Assembly: GCA_025808555.1 (NCBI GenBank)
Contig: CP075526.1
Location: forward strand, 2,098,712-2,162,711
DNA from: Anaerolineales bacterium
Lineage (GTDB): Bacteria > Chloroflexota > Anaerolineae > Anaerolineales > UBA11579
DNA: 64,000 bases
Direction of reading: 5' to 3'
The first letter of the stretch is position 1; each line of letters begins with the position of its first letter. Below are positions 50,869-61,613 of this stretch, in pieces. Under the pieces are notes generated by a model, which was not told the origin of the DNA, ran no database searches, and was given only the letters and a program-made list of their open reading frames with translations. The position numbers and the translations under genes were made by a program.

Positions 50869-53472
50869 GTGGTAGACCCACAACAAAGCCTTCAGGAGTA
50901 TCGCAATAAGCGCGATTTCTCCAAAACCAGCGAACCCCGGCCAAGTGACGCTGCGTCCGGCGCCGTATCACTTGGCCCGCACCAGGCGCGTTTTTGCATC
51001 CAAAAGCATGATGCTACGCGCCTGCACTACGATGTGCGCCTTGAGATCGAGGGCGTGCTGGTGTCGTGGGCTGTGCCGCAAGGCCCTTCGTATGACCCCG
51101 TCGTCAAGCGCCTGGCCGTGCGCACCGAAGATCACCCCATGGAGTATCTGGATTTTGAAGGCGTGATCCCCAAGGGAGAGTATGGCGCCGGCCCCATCAT
51201 TTTGTGGGATCAGGGGGTGTATACAAATATTCGTGGCACGAAGCGCAAGCCGTTCAGCATGAAAGAGTCGCTTGATGCCGGGCTGGTGGAAGTCCGCTTG
51301 GAAGGGGAAAAGGTTAAAGGCGAATTTGCTCTCGTGCGTACCAAGTACGAAGGCAAGCAAGAAAACTGGCTGATGGTGAAGATGAAGGATTCCTTCGCCA
51401 ACCCTGAGTACGACATCGTGGCTGATCTGCCCCTTTCAGTAAAGAGCGGTAAGAGCATCGAGGAGCTTGAGGAGGAAGGCAGCCGTGCGCAGCTGCCTGC
51501 CGCGCTGCGCAGCCTACAGCCTGAAACGCTGGACAAACTTGTGCCTGACAGCTTTCCAGGGTGGAAGGAGCCGATGCTGGCATCGCCTGAAGACCGGCCA
51601 ACTGAGCGGGCAAACTGGATCTACGAGCCTAAGCTCGACGGGCAACGAGCCATCATTTATCGCAAGGGTGGGCAGGTGCAGATGCTCTCGCGCAACAAGC
51701 TCATCATCACTGAGCAATACCCCGAACTGGCCGCAGCACTAAAGCAGCATGGCCGCGGCGACTTTGTGGCCGATGCCGAGATTGTCTCCTTTGAAGGGCA
51801 ACGCGCCAGTTTTGAGCAGATGCAAAAGCGCATGCATGTGCAAAGACCGAGCAAGGAGCTGATCGAAGACGCCCCGGTCTTCATGTATCTGTTCGACGTT
51901 ACCTACTATGAAGGCTATGACACTACGCGCTTGAGCCAACTGGAGCGCAAGCAACTGCTGCGCGGCCTGGTGGAATACAACGATCCTCTGCGTTATATGG
52001 AGTACCAGGAAGGCGGCGGGCTTGAGCTATTTCAGCAAGCCTGTGCCAGTGGGCAGGAAGGTGTGATCGCCAAAGACAGCAACGCGCCTTACCAGCGCAG
52101 CCGCTCTAAGAGCTGGCTGAAGTGGAAGTGTGTACGGCAACAGGAATTTGTGGTCGGCGGCTTTACGTTGCCCGCCGGCGGTATGCGCGGCTTCGGCGCG
52201 CTGCTGGTGGGCTATTACTCCGAAGGCGGCGACAAGCTGCAATTTGTAGGTGGGGTGGGCACCGGCTATTCAGACGAGGCCATTCGCGATATCCGCCGGA
52301 AGCTTGATTCGCTGGCAACAAATGACAACCCGTTCATGCCAGATGATCTGCTGCCCTTACAAGATGTTCAATGGGTGCGGCCCGAGTTGGTGGTTCAAGT
52401 GGGCTTTGGAGAATGGACCAAGCTGACCAAGATCCGCCACCCGCGTTATCTGGGCCTTCGCACAGACAAGGATGCACGCAGCGTCCGTCGTGAGGCGACG
52501 ACTGCAGAGCCTGCCCAGCCAGCAGCGCAGCCAGTACCCGCCGAGGAGCCGCGGGCGGCGGGGGATGAGACCCGCGAAGTGGAGGGGCAGAAGATCAAGA
52601 TCACCAACCCGGGCAAAATGCTCTTTCCGGATGTGAACAAGGCCCGCGTCATCGACTATTATGAACAGATCGCCCCGGTGATGCTGCCGCATGTGGCCAA
52701 CCGGCCGATCAGCATGCAGCGCTTTCCCGATGGAATCCGCGCACAAGGTTTCTTTCATAAAGAGGCGCCGGAGTATTTTCCCAAGTTCGTTAGCCTGGTT
52801 GAAGTGCGCACCAGTGCCAGCGCGGCCGAGACGCAATTGCAGGTCATGATCAACAACGCGGCCACGCTGGTATATCTGGCGCAACTGGCTTCGTTCGTCA
52901 TCCATATCTGGACCAGCCAGGCGCCGCTGTTGGATCAGCCTGACAAGATTGTCTTCGATCTTGACCCATCCACTGACGACAGCTGGGATGCTGTGGTGAG
53001 CGGGGCGCGGGACATGCGCCGTATGCTGACGGAAATGGGGCTGCCATCCTTTGTGATGGCTACCGGTTCACGCGGCCTGCACGTGTGTGTGCCGCTGGTG
53101 CCGCAGCACAACTTTGATACCGTGCTGTTGTTCGCCAAGGCCGTGTGCACCACGCTAGAGCGGCGCGATCCCAAATTCACAACACAGATCCGCAAAGACA
53201 AGCGTAAAGGGCGCATATTCTTGGACTATTTGCGCAACCGCTATGCCCAGACGGGGATAGCGCCATATTCGCTGCGCGCCAAACCAGGGGCGCCGCTGGC
53301 GGCGCCCCTGGCTTGGGAGGAGCTTGAGGACCCCAGCTTCCGAGCAGACAAGTTCAACGTCAGCAACATCATGCAGCGACTTTCAAATGACGGCGATCCG
53401 TGGGCGGGCTTCTTTGCGGCCCGCACTGCGCTGCCAGATTTTGGACTGATCGAGCAAGTACTTAAAGCGTAG
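50869..53472 (+). CDS. ligD: Multifunctional ATP-dependent DNA ligase LigD (PE-Lig-Pol)
   Basis: This 867-residue NHEJ enzyme has three domains. The 3'-phosphoesterase (about 1-175) has RLHYDVRLEIEG, DHPMEYLDFEGVIPKGEYGA and LMVKMKD. The ligase (about 230-540) has YEPKLDGQRAI with the adenylated Lys. After a Pro/Ala linker comes the primase-polymerase (about 575-867) with FDLDPSTDDSW (metal Asp pair) and GSRGLHVCVPL. The order is that of Agrobacterium- and Pseudomonas-type LigD. The GTG start is preceded by GGTTAGG. Confidence 0.96.
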   Translation: MVDPQQSLQEYRNKRDFSKTSEPRPSDAASGAVSLGPHQARFCIQKHDATRLHYDVRLEIEGVLVSWAVPQGPSYDPVVKRLAVRTEDHPMEYLDFEGVIPKGEYGAGPIILWDQGVYTNIRGTKRKPFSMKESLDAGLVEVRLEGEKVKGEFALVRTKYEGKQENWLMVKMKDSFANPEYDIVADLPLSVKSGKSIEELEEEGSRAQLPAALRSLQPETLDKLVPDSFPGWKEPMLASPEDRPTERANWIYEPKLDGQRAIIYRKGGQVQMLSRNKLIITEQYPELAAALKQHGRGDFVADAEIVSFEGQRASFEQMQKRMHVQRPSKELIEDAPVFMYLFDVTYYEGYDTTRLSQLERKQLLRGLVEYNDPLRYMEYQEGGGLELFQQACASGQEGVIAKDSNAPYQRSRSKSWLKWKCVRQQEFVVGGFTLPAGGMRGFGALLVGYYSEGGDKLQFVGGVGTGYSDEAIRDIRRKLDSLATNDNPFMPDDLLPLQDVQWVRPELVVQVGFGEWTKLTKIRHPRYLGLRTDKDARSVRREATTAEPAQPAAQPVPAEEPRAAGDETREVEGQKIKITNPGKMLFPDVNKARVIDYYEQIAPVMLPHVANRPISMQRFPDGIRAQGFFHKEAPEYFPKFVSLVEVRTSASAAETQLQVMINNAATLVYLAQLASFVIHIWTSQAPLLDQPDKIVFDLDPSTDDSWDAVVSGARDMRRMLTEMGLPSFVMATGSRGLHVCVPLVPQHNFDTVLLFAKAVCTTLERRDPKFTTQIRKDKRKGRIFLDYLRNRYAQTGIAPYSLRAKPGAPLAAPLAWEELEDPSFRADKFNVSNIMQRLSNDGDPWAGFFAARTALPDFGLIEQVLKA

Positions 53473-53490
53473 GTGATTTAGAATCTACCT

Positions 53491-54381
53491 ATGAGCATTG
53501 CACCCGTCAATAACCTTCCTTGTTCACTTGTTTCGCTGAATGCCAATGAGCCCATGGCTGGCACTGCGCCCAAGGCCCAGGTCTGGTTCATGCTGGAATA
53601 TACGCCACGCTGGGGCAACAAGGCGTGGGAGGAGAGCAGCATTGACCCTGGTATTCGTCAAGAAGTGGATGAGCAGCTCAAACAGATCCCGGGTGCGCGC
53701 CTGCTACTGATCAAGCAAAAGGACCACGCTGAGCGCTTGCGATTCTTTGCCGCGGGGCTTGGCGAGCAACCTGTTCTGTACAAGTTTGAGTTTGCCAGTT
53801 ACGAAGAGCTGGCTGAGTTGGATCTGAGCTCGATCGTTGCCGGGGCTGAGCAATACCAAGCCAATCGTACCAACGAGCAGATTTTGCTGGTATGTACCAA
53901 CGGCCAGCGAGATGCTTGCTGCGTGCTGCACGGGATCGCCGTGTACAACACATTGCATGCTCAGTTTGGCAATGCTGTGTGGGAGAGCAGTCACCACGGC
54001 GGCCACCGCTTTGCCGCCAATCTGCTGGCGTTCCCCAGCGGCCGTTCCTACGGCCGCTTGCGAGCTGACAATGCGCTGGGTGTGGCGCAGGCCATTGCCG
54101 AAGGCAATGTGCCTGTGAGGTATTGTCGCGGCTATACCGCCTGGGCAGAGCCTGCCCAGGCCGCAGAACTCATCTTGCGCGAGCAACTCAGCATGCAGCG
54201 AGAGGGCGGCTTGAGACTGCTGGCCAGCCGGCCAGAGGGCGCAAACCGCTGGAGAGTGCAATTCGCAACTGACAGCGATGAGCGCGAATTGCTGGTGGAG
54301 CGGGCCGAAGGTGCGCCTGTGCATGCTTCATGTGGCGATGAGAAGACAACTCCATCCGTCGAGTACCGCTTGGTGCTGTGA
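53491..54381 (+). CDS. Sucrase/ferredoxin-like (thioredoxin-fold Fe-S) protein
   Basis: This 296-residue protein has LLVCTNGQRDACCVLHG and ESSHHGGHRFAANLLAFPSG, which match the sucraseferredoxin family with Cys and His ligands for a 2Fe-2S cluster. An early CSLVSLNANEPMAGTAP segment fits too. The role is unknown. TAGAAT (53479-53484) lies six bases before the ATG and there is no SD. Confidence 0.85.
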   Translation: MSIAPVNNLPCSLVSLNANEPMAGTAPKAQVWFMLEYTPRWGNKAWEESSIDPGIRQEVDEQLKQIPGARLLLIKQKDHAERLRFFAAGLGEQPVLYKFEFASYEELAELDLSSIVAGAEQYQANRTNEQILLVCTNGQRDACCVLHGIAVYNTLHAQFGNAVWESSHHGGHRFAANLLAFPSGRSYGRLRADNALGVAQAIAEGNVPVRYCRGYTAWAEPAQAAELILREQLSMQREGGLRLLASRPEGANRWRVQFATDSDERELLVERAEGAPVHASCGDEKTTPSVEYRLVL

Positions 54382-54406
54382 AAGCAAGTGTGGTTAAATT
54401 CTGGCT

Positions 54407-55927
<1,521 letters not shown>

Positions 55928-55950
55928 CGGATACGCTAAGTGAAGAACAA

Positions 55951-55980
55951 AAAGAGACGGCCGACCGGCCGTCTCTTTTT
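55951..55980. terminator. Intrinsic terminator between convergent genes
   Basis: AAAGAGACGGCC (55951-55962), loop GACC and GGCCGTCTCTTT (55967-55978), then more T. Confidence 0.92.
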
Positions 55981-55986
55981 GTTCCT

Positions 55987-56364
55987 TTATCTGCTTTCTA
56001 TGCGTGCCATCAGCAGCATGTTCAGGGCCTCGCGTGCGGCGGGCAGCGTGCGCATCGCGTCCCAGTTCTCGACAAACTCTTTGGCTGAACGCTTGCTCAA
56101 TACGGCGAGGAATGGATCGCCGACCACAAGCTCGCCTTTGATGCGGGCGGCGCGCCAGTGCGGCTCAAGCTCGGCCGCGAGAATTGGGTAGGCGGCTTGC
56201 AAGCGCTCCTGCGCTTCGAAGAAGATCTGCTGCTGTTCGACCGTGAGCGATTTCTGCTGATAGATCTCAATGATCAATTCAGTGACTGTGTCCCAGTCTG
56301 TGGCGAAGGCGGTAAGGTGCGGGTCGTCAAGCTTCTGGAGCAGGCCGTGAGTAACTGGGTTCAT
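55987..56364 (-). CDS. Small helical protein of unknown function
   Basis: This 125-residue soluble helical protein (LQKLDDPHLTAFATDWDTV, QQIFFEAQERLQAAYP, SAKEFVENWDAMRTLPAARE) has no recognised family. It is divergent from glk over a 43-base gap holding ATTATAAT, which reads as a -10 on both strands. Confidence 0.6.
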   Translation of the reverse strand: MNPVTHGLLQKLDDPHLTAFATDWDTVTELIIEIYQQKSLTVEQQQIFFEAQERLQAAYPILAAELEPHWRAARIKGELVVGDPFLAVLSKRSAKEFVENWDAMRTLPAAREALNMLLMARIESR

Positions 56365-56390
56365 CGCAGGGTTGTGGAGACTTACGCGGG

Positions 56391-56398
56391 ATTATAAT
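56391..56398. promoter_or_regulatory. -10 region shared by glk and the divergent small gene
   Basis: ATTATAAT contains TATAAT on the plus strand (56393-56398, nine bases before the glk ATG) and on the minus strand (56396-56391, 26 bases before the other ATG). Confidence 0.55.
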
Positions 56399-56407
56399 GC
56401 CGCCCGT

Positions 56408-57418
56408 ATGACGGACTACATTCTCGCCGGTGACCTCGGCGCTACCAAGACGAACATTGCCCTTTTTGAAAGCAGCAATCTGCAGGCCGGGCCTCAGTTC
56501 ACCGAGTCTTATCTGAATGCGGAGCATGATGGCCTGCACGCCATTGTGCGCAAGTATCTTGGCGATAAATCAATAAACATTCGTACAGCGTGTTTTGGCG
56601 TGGCCGGCCCTGTGATCGATAACCATGTACGCATGATCAATCTGGATTGGGAAGTAGACGGCGCTGAACTGTGCGCTGAGTTTGGTTGGCAGTCTGCCTG
56701 GTTGATCAACGACCTCAAGGCATTGGCCAATGCAGTGCCTTTTCTGCAGCCCGCTGAGATGCACACCTTCCAGGCTGGCGTGCCGGAGCAGGGCGGCAGC
56801 ATTGCTGTGATCGCTCCGGGCACCGGCTTGGGTATTGGCTATCTCACCTGGGCCGGCGGGCGCTACACTGCCTATGCCACCGAAGGCGGCCACGCCAGTT
56901 TTGCTCCGGAGACGGACTTGCAGCATGAGTTGCTGCAGTGGCTGCGGCCTCAGTTTGGGCAAGTGGCTATTGAGCATGTGTGTGCGGGGGTAGGCTTTCC
57001 AAATCTATATGGCTTCCTCAAAGCTAGCGGGCATGCCAGCGAACCCGAATGGCTGGCCAGGGAACTAGCGGCGGAGGGTGATGACAACAATGCGATCATC
57101 GTCAAGCACGCCCTGGAGCAGACTCCAGGCAGCGAGATCTGCCAGATGACGCTGAAGCTGTTTGTGGAGATCCTGGGAGCCACCAGCGGCAACTTGGCCC
57201 TGGGGATGGGCGCAACCGGCGGCGTGTATGTGGGTGGAGGCATCCCGCCGCGCATTCTGCCGGCGCTGCAGCGTTATGACTTTATGAAGTTCTTTCTGGG
57301 CAAGGTGGGTTATGAGGAGTATCTTTCTCGTTTCCCCGTCCACATGATCCTGCAGCCCACGGCTGCTTTGCTGGGTGCGGCGGCTTATGCACGGCAGCAG
57401 GCAGGCTCGCCTTCCTAA
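56408..57418 (+). CDS. glk: Glucokinase (Glk family)
   Basis: This 336-residue ATP-dependent kinase makes glucose 6-phosphate, the substrate of the zwf product elsewhere in the window. LAGDLGATKTNIALF (phosphate loop), ACFGVAGPVIDN, WLINDLKALANAV (catalytic Asp), APGTGLGIGYL and TEGGHASFAPET are the Glk set, and MGATGGVYVGGGIPPRI closes the fold. The start is close to leaderless. Confidence 0.95.
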   Translation: MTDYILAGDLGATKTNIALFESSNLQAGPQFTESYLNAEHDGLHAIVRKYLGDKSINIRTACFGVAGPVIDNHVRMINLDWEVDGAELCAEFGWQSAWLINDLKALANAVPFLQPAEMHTFQAGVPEQGGSIAVIAPGTGLGIGYLTWAGGRYTAYATEGGHASFAPETDLQHELLQWLRPQFGQVAIEHVCAGVGFPNLYGFLKASGHASEPEWLARELAAEGDDNNAIIVKHALEQTPGSEICQMTLKLFVEILGATSGNLALGMGATGGVYVGGGIPPRILPALQRYDFMKFFLGKVGYEEYLSRFPVHMILQPTAALLGAAAYARQQAGSPS

Positions 57419-57530
57419 GCTTACACTAATCTACGGCAAACATTTCATTAATACGCCACCCGCACAATGATGTGCGTAGTGGAATCGCCCCTATACGCCA
57501 AATAGCCTAAAAAACTGAATACTCAGTGAG

Positions 57531-57553
57531 AAGGGCTGTGTAGGCCCTTTTTT
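57531..57553 (+). terminator. Terminator or attenuator between glk and rpoD
   Basis: AAGGGC (57531-57536), loop TGTGTAG and GCCCTT (57544-57549) with six T. It is 112 bases after glk and 105 before rpoD, so it may end glk or act in the rpoD leader. Confidence 0.7.
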
Positions 57554-57654
57554 CGGCTATGGGTTGTGTCACTTTGTTGGCGTCTGTGCCGTTAGCACAA
57601 ATGTAAGGTTTCGTGAACTGGAAGACTCTGAAGAATACGGAGGCATAGTATCGA

Positions 57655-58884
57655 ATGAGCAATACGATCGAAGCATTTGAAAACGAGGCAATCTCGCTGA
57701 ATGAAGATGAGGCTCTGGAGCGTTTGATCCGGCTTGGACGCAAGCAGGGCTTTGTAAGCATTGACAATGTGCTGCAACTCGTGCCGGGCGAGCAGCGCCA
57801 GTCTGAGCACTTGGAGGAGATCTTTGAGGCTTTGCTGAACGAAGGCATCCCCCTCGTGGAGGATGAGGATACCGACAGCATTGAGCTCTCCGAGGCTGAT
57901 GAAGACGTCGAAGACGAAGAGCCGACCAACGAGCGCAGCAAGATCTACGCGCCGGATGACCCGCTGGCCGAGGCCGAGACCGGGGACCTTGTGCGCCTGT
58001 ACTTCAACGAAGCGGCCAGTGTGCCCCTGTTGACAGCCGCCGAGGAAGTGGATCTGGCCAAAAAGATGGAGCGCGGCAACAAGGCCCGCACTCAACTGGC
58101 CCAGAAAGGCCTGAGCGCGGCCAAGCGGGCTGAGTTGCAAGAGGCGGTGCAGGTGGGCTGGGATGCCCGCCAGCACATCATCGTGGCAAATAGCCGCCTG
58201 GTGATCAGCATCGCCAAGAAGAACATGAACCGTGGCCTGCCGCTCATCGACCTCATCCAAGAAGGAAACATTGGTCTGATGCGCGCGGCCAAGAAGTTTG
58301 ACTACCGCCGTGGTTTCAAGTTCAGTACCTATGCTACTTGGTGGATCCGCCAGGCGATCACGCGGGCGATCTCCAACAAGTCGCGCACCATCCGCATTCC
58401 TGCGCACATGGGCGACAAGATCGCCAAGATGATGCGCATGAAAAACACGCTGAAACAGGAGCTGAAGCGTGAGGCCACGCTGGCTGAGCTGGCCGAGGCG
58501 CTGGAAGTAAGCGCTGAGGAGATCGAGCTGATCACCACCGCCGGCTACCAGCCGCACTCGCTGGAGACCCCGATAGGCAGCGACGAGGACTCAGTGCTGG
58601 GCGAGCTCATCGAAGATGAGACTGCCCCCTCGCCAGAGGAAAGCACCGCCCAGTCCCTTCTGGAGCAGGACCTGGCTCGCACCATTGACGAAACCCTGCC
58701 GCTGCGTGAGGCGCGCATTCTGCGCTTGCGCTTCGGCTTGGATGACGGCAAGGTGCATAGCCTGAGCGATGTGGGCCGCAAGCTGGGTGTCACGCGTGAA
58801 CGTGTGCGCCAGATCGAGGCCCAGGCTCTGCGCAAGCTGCGTGACCCGCGTGTACGCTCCCGTCTAAAGGATTACGTCAACTAA
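57655..58884 (+). CDS. rpoD: Primary sigma factor RpoD/SigA
   Basis: This 409-residue housekeeping sigma-70 has region 1.1 (about 18-70), an acidic linker (EDEDTDSIELSEADEDVEDE), 1.2 (DLVRLYFNEAASVPLLTAAEE) and region 2 (GLPLIDLIQEGNIGLMRAA, then FDYRRGFKFSTYATWWIRQA, the -10-reading helix). Region 3 follows, and region 4 carries LGVTRERVRQIEAQALRKLR for the -35. The intact -10 and -35 readers fit the TTGACA/TATAAT promoters seen in the window. GGAGG precedes the ATG. Confidence 0.97.
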   Translation: MSNTIEAFENEAISLNEDEALERLIRLGRKQGFVSIDNVLQLVPGEQRQSEHLEEIFEALLNEGIPLVEDEDTDSIELSEADEDVEDEEPTNERSKIYAPDDPLAEAETGDLVRLYFNEAASVPLLTAAEEVDLAKKMERGNKARTQLAQKGLSAAKRAELQEAVQVGWDARQHIIVANSRLVISIAKKNMNRGLPLIDLIQEGNIGLMRAAKKFDYRRGFKFSTYATWWIRQAITRAISNKSRTIRIPAHMGDKIAKMMRMKNTLKQELKREATLAELAEALEVSAEEIELITTAGYQPHSLETPIGSDEDSVLGELIEDETAPSPEESTAQSLLEQDLARTIDETLPLREARILRLRFGLDDGKVHSLSDVGRKLGVTRERVRQIEAQALRKLRDPRVRSRLKDYVN

Positions 58885-58901
58885 ACGTTGACGTTGTAGT
58901 A

Positions 58902-58935
58902 AAAAGCCGCCGCACGTATGTGCGGCGGCTTTTTT
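58902..58935. terminator. Intrinsic terminator of rpoD and of the convergent P450
   Basis: AAAAGCCGCCGCAC (58902-58915), loop GTAT, GTGCGGCGGCTTTT and further T. Confidence 0.93.
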
Positions 58936-58948
58936 GGTGGCTTGCTGT

Positions 58949-60292
58949 CTAGCTACGTTTTTTATAGCGTACAAGCGTGGAGGTGGGCTTGCTGGAGCCG
59001 CCCCGGTTCACGCCGATCGACTCGAACGGGGTTACCAGTTCGAGGTCGTACTTTCGGAACAGCAGCGCCAGGATGATGGACATTTCGGTGCGGGCGAAGT
59101 TCATGCCCGTGCATTTGTGGAGGCCGCCGCCGAAGGTGATGAGCTCAAAGCCGCGGCCCTCGCCGCGCTCGGTAAAGCGGGCGGGGTCGTAGGCGTAAGG
59201 CTCCGTGAAGTACTCGGGGATGAAGTGGGCCGCCGCGGTGGAGGTCATCACAAACCAGCCGGCGGGGATGCGATAGCCGTTCAAAGTGATGTCTTCCTGC
59301 ACTTCGCGGATCAGCGTCTCGGCAGACGGGCGCAGGCGCCCGGTTTCCTGAACGGCGGCGTTGATCTGGGCAATCTCGCGCATATGAACGTGGTTCACTT
59401 CGGCTGAGGTGCCGAGGACGCGTTGCACTTCCTCCTGCACGCGGGCGCAGTGCTGTGAATCGTTGATGAGGTGGATGATGGGCCAGGCGGCCTGGCCTGC
59501 AGTGGTCTCATGCCCGGCGAACATGAGGGCGGCGAAGAAGTTGGCCACGATCTCATCCGGCAGCGGCTCGCCGGAGTTATCAGGCTGTTCCAGCAGATAC
59601 TGGAAGCCGTCGGCTACAGGCTGCTTGCGACGCTCTTCGATGAGTGGCTGCAGGATGGCGCTGATCTTCTCCTTGGCGGCATCGCGGCGCTTGAACTTGG
59701 GCAGGGGCAAGTTGTAGAGCAGTGGGTCGAGCGATTCGCTCAATGCATCGTACTGCTCCCAGAAACCCTCGGCTTCCAGGCGGCGGTGAACATCTTCGCC
59801 CAGGAAGCAGCGGCCAGCCACTTCTTTGACGATGTGCGTCATTTCTTCAGTCAGTTCGATTTCACCACTGTCGCCCAAGCGCCCCAGCCATTCATTCACC
59901 ACTTGGCTCATAACGGGCAGGTAGCTGGCCATCTGCTCACGAGTAAAGAGACTGTGCAGGATCGGGCGGTGCAACTTGTAAGTTTCGTGCGAGCCGAGGA
60001 AGGCAATGCGCCCGAACATGGCGGCCAGGAACTGGTATGGCTTCTCCATGCTCAATTCTTTGTCAGTGCTCTTGAAGAAGAAAGATTGTTCTTGAGGCCC
60101 GACAAGGATGGCCATGGGTTGGCCGAGCAGCTTGATGCCAAAAACATTGCCATGCTTGTTGTAGCCGCGGCGGAAGAACGCTTCCTGGTCGCGATAAAAC
60201 TCGATGGCATGGCCAATGTAAGGCAATCCGCCACTGAGCATGGGCGGGGTGGGCAGTTTGGAAGGAGTGCTGACTGTTTCGGTATTGATCAT
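58949..60292 (-). CDS. Cytochrome P450
   Basis: This 447-residue haem monooxygenase has I-helix AALMFAGHETTAGQAAW, E-x-x-R in VQETGRLRPSAETL and the Cys-haem loop ITFGGGLHKCTGMNFA. No membrane anchor is seen, so it is soluble. General resemblance is to CYP51-like bacterial P450s; the substrate is unknown and no ferredoxin gene is adjacent. I chose ATG 60292 (MINTETVSTP) because TATACT lies six bases upstream; an ATG 33 bases earlier would lie upstream of that box. Confidence 0.93.
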   Translation of the reverse strand: MINTETVSTPSKLPTPPMLSGGLPYIGHAIEFYRDQEAFFRRGYNKHGNVFGIKLLGQPMAILVGPQEQSFFFKSTDKELSMEKPYQFLAAMFGRIAFLGSHETYKLHRPILHSLFTREQMASYLPVMSQVVNEWLGRLGDSGEIELTEEMTHIVKEVAGRCFLGEDVHRRLEAEGFWEQYDALSESLDPLLYNLPLPKFKRRDAAKEKISAILQPLIEERRKQPVADGFQYLLEQPDNSGEPLPDEIVANFFAALMFAGHETTAGQAAWPIIHLINDSQHCARVQEEVQRVLGTSAEVNHVHMREIAQINAAVQETGRLRPSAETLIREVQEDITLNGYRIPAGWFVMTSTAAAHFIPEYFTEPYAYDPARFTERGEGRGFELITFGGGLHKCTGMNFARTEMSIILALLFRKYDLELVTPFESIGVNRGGSSKPTSTLVRYKKRS

Positions 60293-60298
60293 GAAGGC

Positions 60299-60326
60299 AG
60301 TATACGCCTTTGTGAACATTGTCACT
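60299..60326 (-). promoter_or_regulatory. P450 promoter with CRP/FNR-like operator
   Basis: The -10 is TATACT (minus, 60304-60299). TGTGAACATTGTCACT (60311-60326) matches the TGTGA-N6-TCACA pattern of CRP-family sites in 9 of 10 defined bases and covers the -35 position, where no good TTGACA exists. Confidence 0.5.
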
Positions 60327-60344
60327 TAAACATTGGGTTAACGG

Positions 60345-60767
60345 CTATTCCCACAAGATAGCCAGACGTGCCAGCACATCACTCCAGCCCTGGCGCAGGT
60401 CAGCGCCGTCACCGGCTTGCGGGGCAAGGCAGTGGGTGAGACTAAGCGTCACGCCGTTGTCGGCGGGTTGGATATGTATCTCAACTTCTTCCTCAACAGT
60501 GCTGATGCCGTCATTCATCCAGTTCCAGGTGAAGCGCAGATTGCTATTGGGATCGAGGGCGGTGAAGCGCCCGCGCGCACCGATGCCAGCGGCAACCGAG
60601 CGGATGTCATATTCGCCGCCTACGCAGGCATCAATGCGATAGGAGGTGTCGCTGATGTGCGGCCACCACCAGCGCGCCAAGCCCTCGACCGTCGTGAGGG
60701 CCGCGTAGACCTGTTGTGGGCTGGCGTTGGGGATGTACTGTGTGATGGCGATGGTGTTACCGCTCAT
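60345..60767 (-). CDS. SRPBCC/AHSA1-like domain protein
   Basis: This 140-residue START-like ligand-binding fold shows ITQYIPNASPQQVYAALTT, WWWPHISDTSYRIDACVGGEY, LRFTWNWMND and LRQGWSDVLARLAIL. I chose ATG 60767, which overlaps the xthA stop by ATGA, rather than an ATG 24 bases earlier. The function is unknown. Confidence 0.85.
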   Translation of the reverse strand: MSGNTIAITQYIPNASPQQVYAALTTVEGLARWWWPHISDTSYRIDACVGGEYDIRSVAAGIGARGRFTALDPNSNLRFTWNWMNDGISTVEEEVEIHIQPADNGVTLSLTHCLAPQAGDGADLRQGWSDVLARLAILWE

Positions 60768-61531
60768 TTCAGTTCCAGCATGACCGGGCAATGGTCTGAC
60801 CCGGTTACTTTGTCAAAGATGGTGATGTCATTGACCTTCTTGAGCAAAGGCTTGGAGACCAGAAAGTAGTCCAAGCGCCAGCCGATGTTGTTCTGGCGAG
60901 CGCTGGGAAAGCGCGCCGTCCACCAGCTGAATTGCTGCTTATTGGGATACAACTCACGGAACGTGTCCACCAGCCCCGCATCAAAGAACAGGCCCAGGGC
61001 GGCACGCTCTTCCGGCATGAAGCCTGAGGTTCTCTGGTTCTCCTTTGGGCGGGCGAGATCGATCTCGTTGTGAGCGGTATTGAAGTCACCCGTAAGGATC
61101 AGATTCTCGCCCGCCTTGTGCAACTTCTTGATGTGCTTGAGCAGCGCATCGTAAAACTCCAGCTTGAATTTGACGCGTTCCATGCCGGTGGTGCCGCTGG
61201 GGAAGTAAACGTTCAGCAGGGTGAAGTCGTCAAAGCGGGTTTGAATAACGCGGCCCTCGATGTCAAACTTGGGCACGCCAAAACCAATGATGTCTTCCTT
61301 GCTCTTTTTGGCCACCATAGTGGCCACACCGCTGTAACCAGGGCGCTCAGCCGGGTTCCAGGCTACGGTGTAGCCTTTGAAGGTTTCCATCTGGGCATCG
61401 GTAAGCTGCTCAGGTTTGCTCTTGATCTCTTGAAGGCAGATCACATCCGGCTTCTGCTTCAGGATCCACTTCCAGCCATCTTTCTTGAGATGGGCGCGCA
61501 GCCCGTTTACGTTCCAGCTAATCAGTTTCAT
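60764..61531 (-). CDS. xthA: Exodeoxyribonuclease III
   Basis: This 255-residue AP endonuclease and 3'-5' exonuclease acts in base-excision repair. SWNVNGLRAHLKK, ICLQEIKSKPEQ, LTGDFNTAHNEIDLARP, FSWWTARFPSARQNNIGWRL and GSDHCPVML hold the metal and catalytic residues. AGGAGG precedes the ATG. It is coupled to the SRPBCC gene. Confidence 0.96.
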   Translation of the reverse strand: MKLISWNVNGLRAHLKKDGWKWILKQKPDVICLQEIKSKPEQLTDAQMETFKGYTVAWNPAERPGYSGVATMVAKKSKEDIIGFGVPKFDIEGRVIQTRFDDFTLLNVYFPSGTTGMERVKFKLEFYDALLKHIKKLHKAGENLILTGDFNTAHNEIDLARPKENQRTSGFMPEERAALGLFFDAGLVDTFRELYPNKQQFSWWTARFPSARQNNIGWRLDYFLVSKPLLKKVNDITIFDKVTGSDHCPVMLELK

Positions 61532-61599
61532 GCAGCCTCCTGCGTGGTGCTGATTCTACCTGAGGTGCTTGCGGCGGAGCAGCGGGCGAGTGCGCATGC

Positions 61600-61605
61600 T
61601 AAAAT
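61600..61605 (+). promoter_or_regulatory. -10 box of hisS
   Basis: TAAAAT ends eight bases before the hisS ATG; no SD is present and no clear -35 is visible. Confidence 0.45.
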
Positions 61606-61613
61606 GCCACATC

